From positions 62,001-126,000 of the forward strand of contig NZ_NQKX01000007.1 of NCBI RefSeq assembly GCF_002252635.1: a DNA stretch of 64,000 nt, in the 5' to 3' direction. Position 1 is the first letter of the stretch. The number at the start of each line of letters is the position of its first letter. The notes under the pieces are model-generated. The model ran no database searches. It was not told the origin of the DNA and saw only the letters and a list, made by a program, of their open reading frames with translations. This DNA comes from Synechococcus sp. MW101C3 (GTDB lineage: Bacteria > Cyanobacteriota > Cyanobacteriia > PCC-6307 > Cyanobiaceae). The position numbers and the translations under genes are program-made. Shown here in pieces: positions 26,966 through 35,184 of this stretch.

Positions 26966-27314
26966 CTGTGTCGATCTGGGAGAGTTCGCTTTTCGGCTTG
27001 CTCAGACAATCTTAGCGTATCCGTAGACTGCGGGCTACCGGCTTTCAGCCTGGGCGAGTTTGACGAGTGATCACTCAATCGCCTGATGATTCCCGTCACC
27101 TGGAGGCAGGTCCGGTGCAACGTGTGTCTGTATTGCCCCTGGCTTGCCTATCCGTCTTCGGCTGGGTCGGTGTATCGCTCTGCTCCCGACCGCGAAGACT
27201 AGCCCTGCGCAGCCAATTAGTGCGTGCCGGCTAATCTATTGAGCTACCGCAAGGCACTTCCAAATGGTCGCTGCCGGCGCGGAGTGCTGTCTCCGCCAGT
27301 GTTGCGGCTAGTAG

Positions 27315-27409
27315 TCGCGAGGCTGAGGCTCGCGAGAACCGGTCGTCCCCCAGGAACCGGTACAGCCTGGGGCTTTGGCGCCGTCCTGGTCCACCAGGCC
27401 TTGTCAAGG
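27315..27409. repeat. Run of four adjacent inverted repeats
   Basis: TCGCGAG (27315-27321) pairs with CTCGCGA (27329-27335); CCCCAGG (27348-27354) with CCTGGGG (27366-27372); CCTGG (27385-27389) with CCAGG (27394-27398); and CCTTGTCAAGG (27399-27409) is self-complementary. AACCGGT also occurs twice between them. The spacing suggests a folded RNA or DNA structure. No known RNA family recognised. Confidence 0.6.
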
Positions 27410-27566
27410 AGCGCCCATTCCCCCACCGGTGAGCTGCGCACCACCTCAGACGTCGTTCCTACTGGAAGGGGCCTGCTGGAGCATGCAGGCGGGAACTGGA
27501 TCCATGCCCCTCACTGCCGTTGGGATGCTCACAGCTGCTGGGGCAATGGAGCTGGGGAGAAGGCCA

Positions 27567-27614
27567 CCCTGCCAGGTCTCAATCACAAAGCTGAGCTAAA
27601 TTCGTGTGGCAGGG
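27567..27614 (+). promoter_or_regulatory. Inverted repeat just above the GT8 start codon
   Basis: CCCTGCCA (27567-27574) and TGGCAGGG (27607-27614) form a perfect 8-bp inverted repeat with a 32-nt spacer, 11 bp before the start codon at 27626. It could be a leader hairpin that affects ribosome access (the AAGG site lies at 27621) or an operator. No T run follows, so it is not a standard terminator. Confidence 0.45.
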
Positions 27615-27625
27615 TCCCTGAAGGT

Positions 27626-28519
27626 ATGATGGTTAACATTGTAATTGTGGCAACAGCTAACTATCTTTGCGGTGCGGCGGTCACCGTTCGTTCTGCTTTG
27701 GAAGCCTGTAGCACAACCCTAAATGTCTATGCCATTTGCGTCGATCTATCGCAGGACGATAAGCAGCAGCTCACTAATTCCTGGCAAGCTGCCAACATCG
27801 GCGAAATCAGCTTTATTGATTTCAATCTTGAGCGGGTCAATAGCTTCCGCAGCACTCTGCTTGTCAAGAGCAAATCCCCTTATGCGCGCTTCTTTATACC
27901 CGAATATTTGGCGGGTGTATCTCGCTGTATCTATTTAGATACGGACTTAATCGTTTGCTCGGATCTAACTGAACTGCAGCTTCTGGATCTGCATGGCAAA
28001 TCCAGTGCTTGTGTTATTGATGGTGGCATAGACACCCCACAGCAGCAGCAGCGACTGCGCGAAAAGCTGAAACTAGACAATCCTCGCCAGTACTTTAATT
28101 CAGGAGTGATTGTGATGGATCTGGATGCGTGGAGGCATCATGAGATCCAATCGAAGGCTCTAGCGGTTGCACAGGACAACTATGATTTGCTTGACCAAAT
28201 GGATCAAGATGCTCTGAATATCGTCTTGGCAGGCGATTGGCTGGTGCTCGATCCGAAATGGAATACATCCAAAGGCAAGGCCGATGCTGATTTTTCAGAT
28301 GGCATTATTCATTTCTTAGGCAAAGTCAAGCCCTGGCACGCAGATTATGCCGCAAATTTTCAAGATCGATGGTTTGCACTACTGGATCGAACCGCCTTTG
28401 CCGGTCAGCGTCCTGTTAAACTACTCGGTATAGCAGCCGCCTATCGCAAGTTTGTCCGTACTGTTCCTACCTTGGAGATGGTCAAAGGTAAACTGCGGCG
28501 ACTCATTCGGTCTACTTGA
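27626..28519 (+). CDS. GT8 family glycosyltransferase
   Basis: A 297-residue retaining glycosyltransferase of the GT8 (glycogenin/LgtC) family: NIVIVATANYLCGAAVTVRS at the start, IYLDTDLIVCSDL with the DxD metal motif (about 101-103), YFNSGVIVMDLDAW, DQMDQDALN and HFLGKVKPWH near the end. GT8 enzymes usually transfer galactose or glucose from UDP donors. Start at tandem ATGs 27626/27629; the second has better spacing to AAGG. A sampled line of its DNA is about 42% GC, far below the core genes, which suggests transfer. Opposite in direction to the rest of the cluster. Confidence 0.92.
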   Translation: MMVNIVIVATANYLCGAAVTVRSALEACSTTLNVYAICVDLSQDDKQQLTNSWQAANIGEISFIDFNLERVNSFRSTLLVKSKSPYARFFIPEYLAGVSRCIYLDTDLIVCSDLTELQLLDLHGKSSACVIDGGIDTPQQQQRLREKLKLDNPRQYFNSGVIVMDLDAWRHHEIQSKALAVAQDNYDLLDQMDQDALNIVLAGDWLVLDPKWNTSKGKADADFSDGIIHFLGKVKPWHADYAANFQDRWFALLDRTAFAGQRPVKLLGIAAAYRKFVRTVPTLEMVKGKLRRLIRST

Positions 28520-28819
28520 TTCTATCGTTGCCGCCAGAATAGAAGTGTTCTGCGCTGATGGCCTGGCTCACACGGCCTGCCAGACCAGCTAAGGCGAGAA
28601 GCAGCCTGGGCATAGGGATCTGGACAAGCCATCTGATTGGTCGGCAGGTCTGGCTCAGGTCGTTGCACAAGCCACCCGACCCACCACGTGGTTACCTTCT
28701 GGCCAGGGCTGATAGGATAAGAACCAGTGGCTTGCTCCTGCTTCACTCTGGATTCATGCGTAACGCGTTAGTCGTTTCTGCGCCGTTTCCATCACTGTTC
28801 TCCGCTTCTGCCCTCTCCC
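28520..28819. other. Intergenic region before the pyruvyl transferase gene
   Basis: About 300 bp with no supported gene, terminator or clear promoter. It must hold the start signals of the pyruvyl transferase gene. Confidence 0.4.
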
Positions 28820-29881
28820 GTGCGCATTGGCCTGATCAACGCCTACAGCACCCTGAATCTGGGGGATGCAGCGATCTACAGCGCCTTTCGTCAGTTGCTG
28901 CCTGATGTGGAGCTGGTGGGTTGCGTTCAGGATGAACGGCCCGATGCCACCCTTGGGGTCACGTTCTTGTCCGAACGGCCCAGGAATTGCGACGCTTACG
29001 TGAGCGTGGGGGGGGACATCTTCAACAATTCCCGTGAATGGTTTGTCACCAAAGCCTTCCTCAAGAACCTGGCTGAACTGAGGCACAGTCCGAACCGCAC
29101 CATCCTGTTCGGCCAGTCGATTCCTCGCTCCTGCCACGGCCTAAGCTTTCTCCTGTTGCAGCGGTATTTCAAGCGCCTGGCGGCTGTCTGTGTACGGGAT
29201 GCCGAAAGTCACCAGCGCCTCTGCGCCGCAGGGGTTCAAGCACGGTTGTCCTACGACATTGCCTTTGTGCTGGAGAGCTCCCCCCTGGCGGAGGCCACGG
29301 CGCGGCAATGCCTGGAGCGGCTAGGGATTGATCCATCCCAGGCAGCCGTCCTGTCTGTGCGTGGTTTCGACAGCATGTACGGCCACGACAATGAGGCCTT
29401 CGTTTCCAGAATGGCCCAGCTCAGCGTTGAACTCACCGAGGCCGGACTCAGGCCCGTCATTTTGATCCAATCGGGCGCCTATGGCTCCGATAATGATCTC
29501 GAAGTGGCCGCCGCCATCCAGGAACGGGCCCCCAGCACCGCCATCCTCAACCCGTTCGTCGCCGATCCAGCCGTGCCGAGTTGGCAGTTGGCCATGGCCC
29601 TGTTCGCTCTGGTCGACAGCGTGATTGCTGTACGTTTTCACACGGCCGTTCTTTCGCTGGCGGCCGGGCGGGTTCCGTACCATCTCCACTATTCCAACAA
29701 GGGCAGGGACCTCTGCCGGCGACTCGATCTACCCGGCTGTGATCTGGCCAGCCTGGTTCCTTCGTCGGCGCTGGAAGCGATTCTGGCCAGCCGCGGGCGC
29801 CGGTTCGATCATCAGCACGTGCGTGAACAGGTGCGCCGCGATTTCCGGTGGTGCCTCGATCAACTCCCCGCTGTGATCTGA
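28820..29881 (+). CDS. Polysaccharide pyruvyl transferase family protein
   Basis: A 353-residue protein of the CsaB/WcaK family, which adds pyruvyl ketals from PEP to sugars of exopolysaccharides. Family features: IGLINAYSTLNLGDAAIYSAF at the N-terminus (N-x-GD-A), VSVGGDIFNNS, FGQSIPR, CVRDAESHQRL, SYDIAFVL, and AVRFHTAVLSLAAGRVPYHLHY (H-x-AVL) in the C-terminal half. It starts with GTG. It is followed after 59 bp by the H-NOX gene in the same direction, which ties the polysaccharide and signalling loci. Pyruvylation would add negative charge to the polymer. Confidence 0.9.
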   Translation: MRIGLINAYSTLNLGDAAIYSAFRQLLPDVELVGCVQDERPDATLGVTFLSERPRNCDAYVSVGGDIFNNSREWFVTKAFLKNLAELRHSPNRTILFGQSIPRSCHGLSFLLLQRYFKRLAAVCVRDAESHQRLCAAGVQARLSYDIAFVLESSPLAEATARQCLERLGIDPSQAAVLSVRGFDSMYGHDNEAFVSRMAQLSVELTEAGLRPVILIQSGAYGSDNDLEVAAAIQERAPSTAILNPFVADPAVPSWQLAMALFALVDSVIAVRFHTAVLSLAAGRVPYHLHYSNKGRDLCRRLDLPGCDLASLVPSSALEAILASRGRRFDHQHVREQVRRDFRWCLDQLPAVI

Positions 29882-29940
29882 CGGTCGTCGTCTGGCCCCT
29901 TGGTTCCCTGAGCTAGATTCATCTATCTGGCCGTTCAACG

Positions 29941-30540
29941 ATGTACGGGCTTGTCAACCGGGCCATTCAGCAGATGGTCACCACCCACCATGGTGAGGAG
30001 GTGTGGCAGCGCATCAAGGAGCGGGCCGATCTCCAGGATCTGGATTTCTTTTCCACGTACCAGGCCTATCCCGACGACGTGACCCATCGGCTGGTGGCAG
30101 CGGCCACGGAGGAACTTGGCCTCACGGGTGATCAGATCATGCAGGCGTTTGGTGAGTACTGGATCACCTACACAGCCACGGAAGGTTACGAGCAGTTGCT
30201 CGAAAGCACGGGGGACACCTTGCCAGAATTCCTGGATCATCTCGATAATCTCCACGCCCGCGCCGCCCTGGCCTTTCCTGAGCTGCAGCCTCCCTCCTTC
30301 CGTTGCGAGCACAGTGCTGACGCCTCCATGCAACTGGAGTACCGTTCAAAGCGGCGCGGCCTTGCCCCCATGGTGACCGGCCTGCTTCATGGCCTGGGCA
30401 AGCGTTTTCGTACTCCACTGGCGGTCGATCAGGTCGCCTCACGCGACAGGGGCGATGCCACGGACCTGTTCCACGTTCGCCTTTCTCCGCCTTCCGAATC
30501 TGTCGCAGGTCGGCCGGATGACGGCATGACGAGCGAGTGA
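29941..30540 (+). CDS. H-NOX heme-based gas sensor protein
   Basis: A 199-residue stand-alone H-NOX (heme nitric oxide/oxygen binding) domain, starting [13 protein letters not shown]. The proximal heme ligand is H105 in LDNLHAR, followed by P117/P118 in PPSF, and the heme propionate-binding Y-x-S-x-R motif is Y134, S136, R138. The distal tyrosine that stabilises O2 in Thermoanaerobacter H-NOX would lie five residues after this Arg; here that position is Pro, so NO (not O2) is the expected ligand. A 40-residue tail follows the domain. The kinase gene 28 bp downstream has the matching HNOBA domain. Confidence 0.94.
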   Translation: MYGLVNRAIQQMVTTHHGEEVWQRIKERADLQDLDFFSTYQAYPDDVTHRLVAAATEELGLTGDQIMQAFGEYWITYTATEGYEQLLESTGDTLPEFLDHLDNLHARAALAFPELQPPSFRCEHSADASMQLEYRSKRRGLAPMVTGLLHGLGKRFRTPLAVDQVASRDRGDATDLFHVRLSPPSESVAGRPDDGMTSE

Positions 30541-30568
30541 AGGTTCGTCGTTTCTGAAGGTGCCTTCC

Positions 30569-33076
30569 GTGCCGTTACCTGACCACCTTCTCGATCCCCT
30601 GTTCCCTTTCCATTTCGTCGTCGACCGAGAGCTACGTATCCAGTCCGTCGGCTCTGTTCTGCGTCGCATCCTTTCTGTCCCGGAGCTGTTGGGGCAGCCC
30701 CTCGATGAGCACTTCCTGCTCCTGCGACCGGATGTCCCCATGAACTTCGCCAGTCTGAGTGACTGCACAGACCGGCACGTGATTTTCAAGTCCGCCGCGA
30801 TTCCATTGCAACTGAAGGGCCAGATCTGTTGCCTTGACGAAAGGGAACAGCTGTTGTTTGTTGGTACGCCCTGTTTGCTGCAACTGGAGGATCTTAAGAC
30901 CCTCAGTCTAAAGATCAATGACTTTCCTTTGCATGACTCCCTGGTTGACTTTCTTTTCCTGCTGCAGGCCAGGAATGTGGCGCTCACAGAAAGCCAGAAG
31001 CTCAATGAGATTCTCATCACGCAGCGTGGGGAGTTGCGCGAGTCAACCCAGCGTCTGTCGACGCTCAATGCGGAGCTGCAGGCGGCCAAGCAGGCCGCTG
31101 AAGCCGCCAATGCCGCCAAGGATACGTTTCTGGCCACGATGAGCCATGAGATCAGAACTCCGATGAACGCCATCATCGGCATGGCCGGTTTACTTCAGGA
31201 CTCCCAGCTGGAGCCCATGGAGCGGGAGTATGTCGAGATCATCAACAGCAGCACCGATTCCCTGCTGACGATCATCAATGACATTCTCGACTTCTCGAAA
31301 ATCGAATCCGGTGCCATGCAGCTGGATGAGCAGCGCTTCAACCTCCGCATCTGCATCGAAGAGGCCCTCGATCTGAGCGTGTCCCGCCTCTTGGACAAGC
31401 AGCTGGAAATGATCCTCGACATCGAGCCCGGCCTGCCCACGGCTGTCATCGGCGACCTCACCCGTCTGCGCCAGATCCTCTGGAACCTGCTGAGCAATGC
31501 GGTCAAATTCACCCCCCAGGGCGAGATCGTCGTCACGGTGTCAGCGGAGCCCCAGGCCGCTGAGGCCGGTCAGCCGACCCCGTGCCAGTTCACGTTTCAG
31601 ATCCGCGACACCGGCATCGGTGTGTCCAACGCGCTGATTCCCCAGTTGTTCGAGCCCTTCCGCCAGGCCGATCCCTCCACCGCCCGGCGCTACGGCGGCA
31701 CGGGCCTTGGTCTGGCGATCACACGGCGCCTATGTGAGTTGATGGGGGGCTCGATCAACCTGGCCAGCCAGGAAGGCAAAGGCAGTGTCTTCACCTTCAA
31801 CGTGCTGCTGCATCTTGATCCGGCCCCCCAGGCCAGCAACAGCCCGGAGCCCCTGGTGCCGCCGGCGTCCGCCATCCTGCTGCTGGTCGGCAATCCCACC
31901 CTGCGCGCCGTGCTCCAGAAGCAGCTGAGCTGGATGGGGCTGTCGGTGATCGCCCCCGATCTCTGCCAGATCCCCATGCCGACCGCCCAGTCCCAGGTCG
32001 GCGACCTCGGCCCTGGCGTGGTGGTCATCGATGGGCGGCTGCTGTGCTCCGAAGGGGGGGCAACCCCGTCAGCCTTTCTGCAGGACCCCTTGCTTCAGCT
32101 GCGCCCCTGGATCGTCCTGGCTGACAGGTGCAAGGTGTCAGAGCTGGCAGCGCTGGCCAAGACGCCGGCTGTGATGCTCTCCAAGCCTGTGCGACTCGAA
32201 CAGCTCCGCCTGGCCCTGATTCAGCAAGGGCAGAGCCCTTTGGAGCGGCGGCTGGCCGGGCCGCCAACGCTGACGCGCGAATCTGCCCCCCAGGGCGGCC
32301 CCCATCGCCTCGCTGACCGGCTGCCGCTGCGGCTGCTCGTCGTCGATGACATCCCCGTGAACCGCCAGTTGGCGCTTCAGTTGCTGCAGCGGCTGGGTTA
32401 CCGGGCCGAGGCCGTGGCTTCGGGCTCCGAGGCGCTTGCGGCCGTGCAGGAGACCCCCTTCGACGTGCTGTTCATGGACGTGCAGATGCCGGAGCTTGAT
32501 GGTTACGCGACAACACGGGCGATCCGCTGTCTGCCGGCTCCCTTCGTGCAGCCCTGGATCATTGCCATGACGGCCCATGGCCGTCCGGAGGATCGCCAGG
32601 CCTGCCTCCAGGCCGGCATGGACGACTTTCTGGCCAAGCCGATCGTGCCTGCCCAGCTCACCTACGCCCTGGAGCACTACCAGCCGCGCGACCAACCCCA
32701 AGCGCCAACGGGTGGAGGGGCCGACCCGATCGACGCGGCCGCCTGGGAGGAATTGGAGCAAGCCATGGGAGACGGGGCGGCGGCCGTGCTCCAGGAGCTC
32801 ATCGACCTCTACCTCGAGGACGCGATGCGACTCGTTTCGGCGGTGGTGATGGCCCACCAGTACCACGATCCCCCGGCGATGATCGCCGCTGCCCATTCGC
32901 TGCGCTCCCCCAGTGCCAGCCTGGGGGCCCTGCGGTTGGCCACGCTGTGCGGCCAGGTTGAGGAGTCCCTGCGCTCCGATTCGGAGCTGTGGCCCCAGGT
33001 CAGAATCGATCAGCTGCTTGTCGAGGCTGGACGGGTGACCGAAGCGCTGCGCCAGCGGCGTCCAATGGACGCCTGA
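30569..33076 (+). CDS. Hybrid histidine kinase with HNOBA sensor domain, pseudo-receiver, receiver and Hpt
   Basis: About 835 residues. Residues 8-127 form an HNOBA (H-NOX-associated) domain, the same domain that follows H-NOX in guanylate cyclase: [37 protein letters not shown] coiled coil leads to HisKA (H193 in MSHEIRT) and HATPase_c (N-box [24 protein letters not shown]). Then comes a degenerate receiver (about 435-550; acidic pair replaced by VGN), a complete receiver (D637 in LFMDVQMP), and an Hpt domain (H776 in [14 protein letters not shown]). GTG 30569 is favoured because GAAGG lies 8 nt before it; GTG 30560 is the alternative. It should relay NO signals from H-NOX to response regulators. 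Confidence 0.93.
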   Translation: MPLPDHLLDPLFPFHFVVDRELRIQSVGSVLRRILSVPELLGQPLDEHFLLLRPDVPMNFASLSDCTDRHVIFKSAAIPLQLKGQICCLDEREQLLFVGTPCLLQLEDLKTLSLKINDFPLHDSLVDFLFLLQARNVALTESQKLNEILITQRGELRESTQRLSTLNAELQAAKQAAEAANAAKDTFLATMSHEIRTPMNAIIGMAGLLQDSQLEPMEREYVEIINSSTDSLLTIINDILDFSKIESGAMQLDEQRFNLRICIEEALDLSVSRLLDKQLEMILDIEPGLPTAVIGDLTRLRQILWNLLSNAVKFTPQGEIVVTVSAEPQAAEAGQPTPCQFTFQIRDTGIGVSNALIPQLFEPFRQADPSTARRYGGTGLGLAITRRLCELMGGSINLASQEGKGSVFTFNVLLHLDPAPQASNSPEPLVPPASAILLLVGNPTLRAVLQKQLSWMGLSVIAPDLCQIPMPTAQSQVGDLGPGVVVIDGRLLCSEGGATPSAFLQDPLLQLRPWIVLADRCKVSELAALAKTPAVMLSKPVRLEQLRLALIQQGQSPLERRLAGPPTLTRESAPQGGPHRLADRLPLRLLVVDDIPVNRQLALQLLQRLGYRAEAVASGSEALAAVQETPFDVLFMDVQMPELDGYATTRAIRCLPAPFVQPWIIAMTAHGRPEDRQACLQAGMDDFLAKPIVPAQLTYALEHYQPRDQPQAPTGGGADPIDAAAWEELEQAMGDGAAAVLQELIDLYLEDAMRLVSAVVMAHQYHDPPAMIAAAHSLRSPSASLGALRLATLCGQVEESLRSDSELWPQVRIDQLLVEAGRVTEALRQRRPMDA

Positions 33077-33081
33077 CGCCG

Positions 33082-34254
33082 ATGGAAGGTTGTCCCGCCC
33101 CGATTTCGATCCTGCTGGTGGATGACGATCGCATCCATTCCCGCATCCTCGAGGTCCGTCTACGCGCCCAGGGCTACCAGATTGTTGTGGCGGATTCGGG
33201 TGACAGTGCCCTGGTGCAGGCCCGTCTATGCCCCCCCACGGTCGTCGTCTGCGACTGGCTGATGGACGGCATGAATGGGCTGGACGTCTGCCGGGCGTTC
33301 AAGGCGGAACCGGCCCTGGAATCGGCCCACTTCATCCTGCTGACCTCACGCTCCCGGGTGGAAGACCGGGTGGAGGGGCTCGACTGCGGCGCCGATGATT
33401 TCCTCAGCAAGCCGGTGGATCCGGAGGAGCTGCTGGCCCGGGTCCGCTCCGGCATCCGCCTGCACCAGGCCAATGAACGGCTGAAGCTCCTGGCGAGTGA
33501 GTTGCATCAGCAGAAGTTGCGGCTGGATCAGGAGCTGGAGGAGGCGGCCAGTTATGTGCGATCCCTGCTGCCTGAGCCCATCGCTGGTGCCGTGCGGGCG
33601 GACTCCCGTTTCGAGCCCTGCCATGAACTGGGTGGTGATTCGTTTGATTTCTTCTGGCTTGATGACGACCACTTCGTCCTCTACCTCGCCGATGGCTCCG
33701 GCCATGGCCTGGCGGCGGCCTTCCCCTCGATTTCCGTCCACAACCAGCTGCGCTCCCGCTCGCTGCCCGTTGATCTGCGTGATCAGGGCGCTGTGCTGCA
33801 CACCCTGAACTCCGGGTTTCCGATGGAGCGTCACCAGGGGCGGTATCTGACGCTTTGGTATGGGGTTTATCAGCCCTCCAGCCGAACCCTGAGTTTTGCC
33901 AGCGCGGGCCATCCCCCAGCCTTTCTCTGGAGCCGCACCAGTGCCTTTCCCTGCCATTGGCTCAAAGGTCAGGGCATGGCCGTGGGCCTGTTCGACGACG
34001 CGACCTATGGCACCGAGAGCCTGGAGGTGGGCGAAGGGGCCTGTCTTCTCATCTACAGCGATGGCCTCTATGAAGTGCCGAGGCCCGGTGGCTTGATGGG
34101 GACACTGCCCGACTTCATGCAACTGGTGGAGCAGTGCCAAGACGTGCTCGCTGATGACGATGGCCTGGATCGGTTGCTGTCCCAGATCCTCCACGTCTCG
34201 GACAATGCGCCATTCACCGATGACTACTCGCTGATCCGGGCGCTGCTGTCGTGA
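33082..34254 (+). CDS. Response regulator with PP2C-type Ser phosphatase output (RsbU/SpoIIE-like)
   Basis: 390 residues. An N-terminal receiver (about 8-125) has DDD at 14-16, phospho-acceptor D58 in VVCDWLMDGMNG and K in FLSKPVD. A helical linker follows (130-165, ELHQQKLRLDQELEEAASYVRSLLP). The PP2C-like SpoIIE domain (about 165-390) keeps the metal ligands: GGDSFDFF, LADGSGHG, YSDGLYE and FTDDYSL. It lies 5 bp behind the hybrid kinase, so it is the likely phospho-acceptor of that kinase's Hpt. In partner switching it would dephosphorylate STAS-domain proteins. It converges with a free STAS gene. Confidence 0.94.
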   Translation: MEGCPAPISILLVDDDRIHSRILEVRLRAQGYQIVVADSGDSALVQARLCPPTVVVCDWLMDGMNGLDVCRAFKAEPALESAHFILLTSRSRVEDRVEGLDCGADDFLSKPVDPEELLARVRSGIRLHQANERLKLLASELHQQKLRLDQELEEAASYVRSLLPEPIAGAVRADSRFEPCHELGGDSFDFFWLDDDHFVLYLADGSGHGLAAAFPSISVHNQLRSRSLPVDLRDQGAVLHTLNSGFPMERHQGRYLTLWYGVYQPSSRTLSFASAGHPPAFLWSRTSAFPCHWLKGQGMAVGLFDDATYGTESLEVGEGACLLIYSDGLYEVPRPGGLMGTLPDFMQLVEQCQDVLADDDGLDRLLSQILHVSDNAPFTDDYSLIRALLS

Positions 34255-34276
34255 TCGTTACGGGCCTTCTGGTTGT

Positions 34277-34621
34277 TCAGGTGTCGGTTGAGCCGCCCGA
34301 TTGATCGGCAGCCAATGCGGCGAAGCATGCCTCACTGTTCGGAAACGTGGTGAACACTTTTTCGGTGCCGGTGAGGTCCAGCACGATGCGGACCTGGCTG
34401 CACAGACCGCAAAGAAACAGTTGCTGACCTTGCTCCTTGACCCGTTTGAGCACGGAAACCAGAGCGCCGAATCCGCTGCTGTCCATAAAGTCGACGCCCT
34501 GGCAATCAATCAGGATGTCCCTGGGTTGCTCTGCAAGAACTGAACCGACAGACTGCCGCAACTCAGCGCCACTCTGGGCGTCGAGCAGGCCCATGGGTTT
34601 CAGGATGTACAGATTATCCAC
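34277..34621 (-). CDS. Stand-alone STAS domain protein (anti-sigma factor antagonist type)
   Basis: A 114-residue STAS domain with the conserved phosphorylation motif DSSGFGAL (S48/S49) after the DILIDCQGVDFM strand. Such proteins (SpoIIAA/RsbV) are phosphorylated by RsbW-type kinases and dephosphorylated by SpoIIE/RsbU-type phosphatases. It is convergent with the receiver-PP2C gene (22-bp gap), which is its likely phosphatase. It is also related in motif to the STAS half of the phosphoglycosyl transferase fusion at 16.6 kb. Its own downstream partner is unknown. Confidence 0.93.
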   Translation of the reverse strand: MDNLYILKPMGLLDAQSGAELRQSVGSVLAEQPRDILIDCQGVDFMDSSGFGALVSVLKRVKEQGQQLFLCGLCSQVRIVLDLTGTEKVFTTFPNSEACFAALAADQSGGSTDT

Positions 34622-34693
34622 ACATTGAAACGCAAATTGCTAAGAGTTTACCACTCATCGCCGAAAGCCCATTCGTCTGGGCCTGGGGTGTTG

Positions 34694-34732
34694 AGACCCG
34701 CCCGCCCGCTGGTGGCGAGCGGGTGTGGGTCT
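34694..34732. other. Stem-loop in the region between the STAS and PAS genes
   Basis: AGACCC (34694-34699) pairs with GGGTCT (34727-34732), and inside it CCCGCT (34705-34710) pairs with AGCGGG (34718-34723) around a GGTGGCG loop. No T run follows on either strand. It sits in the divergent region between the STAS gene and the PAS gene and may be a leader or operator structure. Confidence 0.45.
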
Positions 34733-34829
34733 GACCACAAGCCACCATTCGACAAAGGGGGTAGGAGGGAGCCAATGGAGCACAGCGCTACAGTTCGTAA
34801 CCAGGTAGGCCGCTTCAGCCGCGAGGTTC

Positions 34830-35177
34830 ATGGTCACGATCGAAGAGTTACGACGCCAATCTCTTCCCTTTGTCGCTGCCGACCAGGAAGGTTTGATTGT
34901 AGAGATCAACGATCTATTTGAGGCGACCTATGGATGGACATTGGACGATCTCAAGGGCCATTCTCTTTCCATGATCCTGCCGGCTGCTTATCAAGACGCC
35001 CACCATCTCGGCTTCTCCCGTTTCCAGATCGTTGGTGAATCGCAGATTCTCAACCATCCCCTGCAATTGATGACCATCTGCAAAGACAACCAGGCCATCA
35101 ACTCGGAGCATTTCATTGTGGCCGAACGCCGTGGCGATAGCTTGGTGTTCGCGGCAACCCTGCGTCCGTTGACCTGA
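34830..35177 (+). CDS. Single PAS domain protein
   Basis: A 115-residue protein made of one PAS domain: ADQEGLIVEINDLFEATYGW, DLKGHSLSMILP and a later RRGDSLVFAATLRPL strand. No output domain. It is followed after 7 bp by a PAS-containing hybrid kinase in the same direction, so it may act as a sensor subunit or scaffold for that kinase, much as H-NOX serves the first kinase. Ligand unknown. Confidence 0.85.
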   Translation: MVTIEELRRQSLPFVAADQEGLIVEINDLFEATYGWTLDDLKGHSLSMILPAAYQDAHHLGFSRFQIVGESQILNHPLQLMTICKDNQAINSEHFIVAERRGDSLVFAATLRPLT

Positions 35178-35184
35178 GGCGTGC

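Larger units (their letters stand above)
26966..27625. other. 660-bp divergent intergenic region with several inverted repeats
   Basis: No convincing gene. It separates the OPX gene (minus) from the GT8 gene (plus) and must carry both promoters. A TAAGAT near 27013 (minus strand) could be a -10 for the OPX operon. The middle contains a series of inverted repeats described separately. An uninterrupted reading frame runs from 27224 into the GT8 gene, but its residues look non-coding. Confidence 0.5.

Noticed and set aside
27100-27610. Group II intron or retron remnant
   Set aside because: Several hairpins are present but I found neither a reverse transcriptase fragment nor the conserved intron 5' end or domain V sequence.
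27224-27625. In-frame extension of the GT8 gene by 134 codons
   Set aside because: The added residues are Arg/Gly/Pro/Ala-rich without resemblance to GT8. The GT8 fold starts at NIVIVATANY and an AAGG site lies just before 27626.
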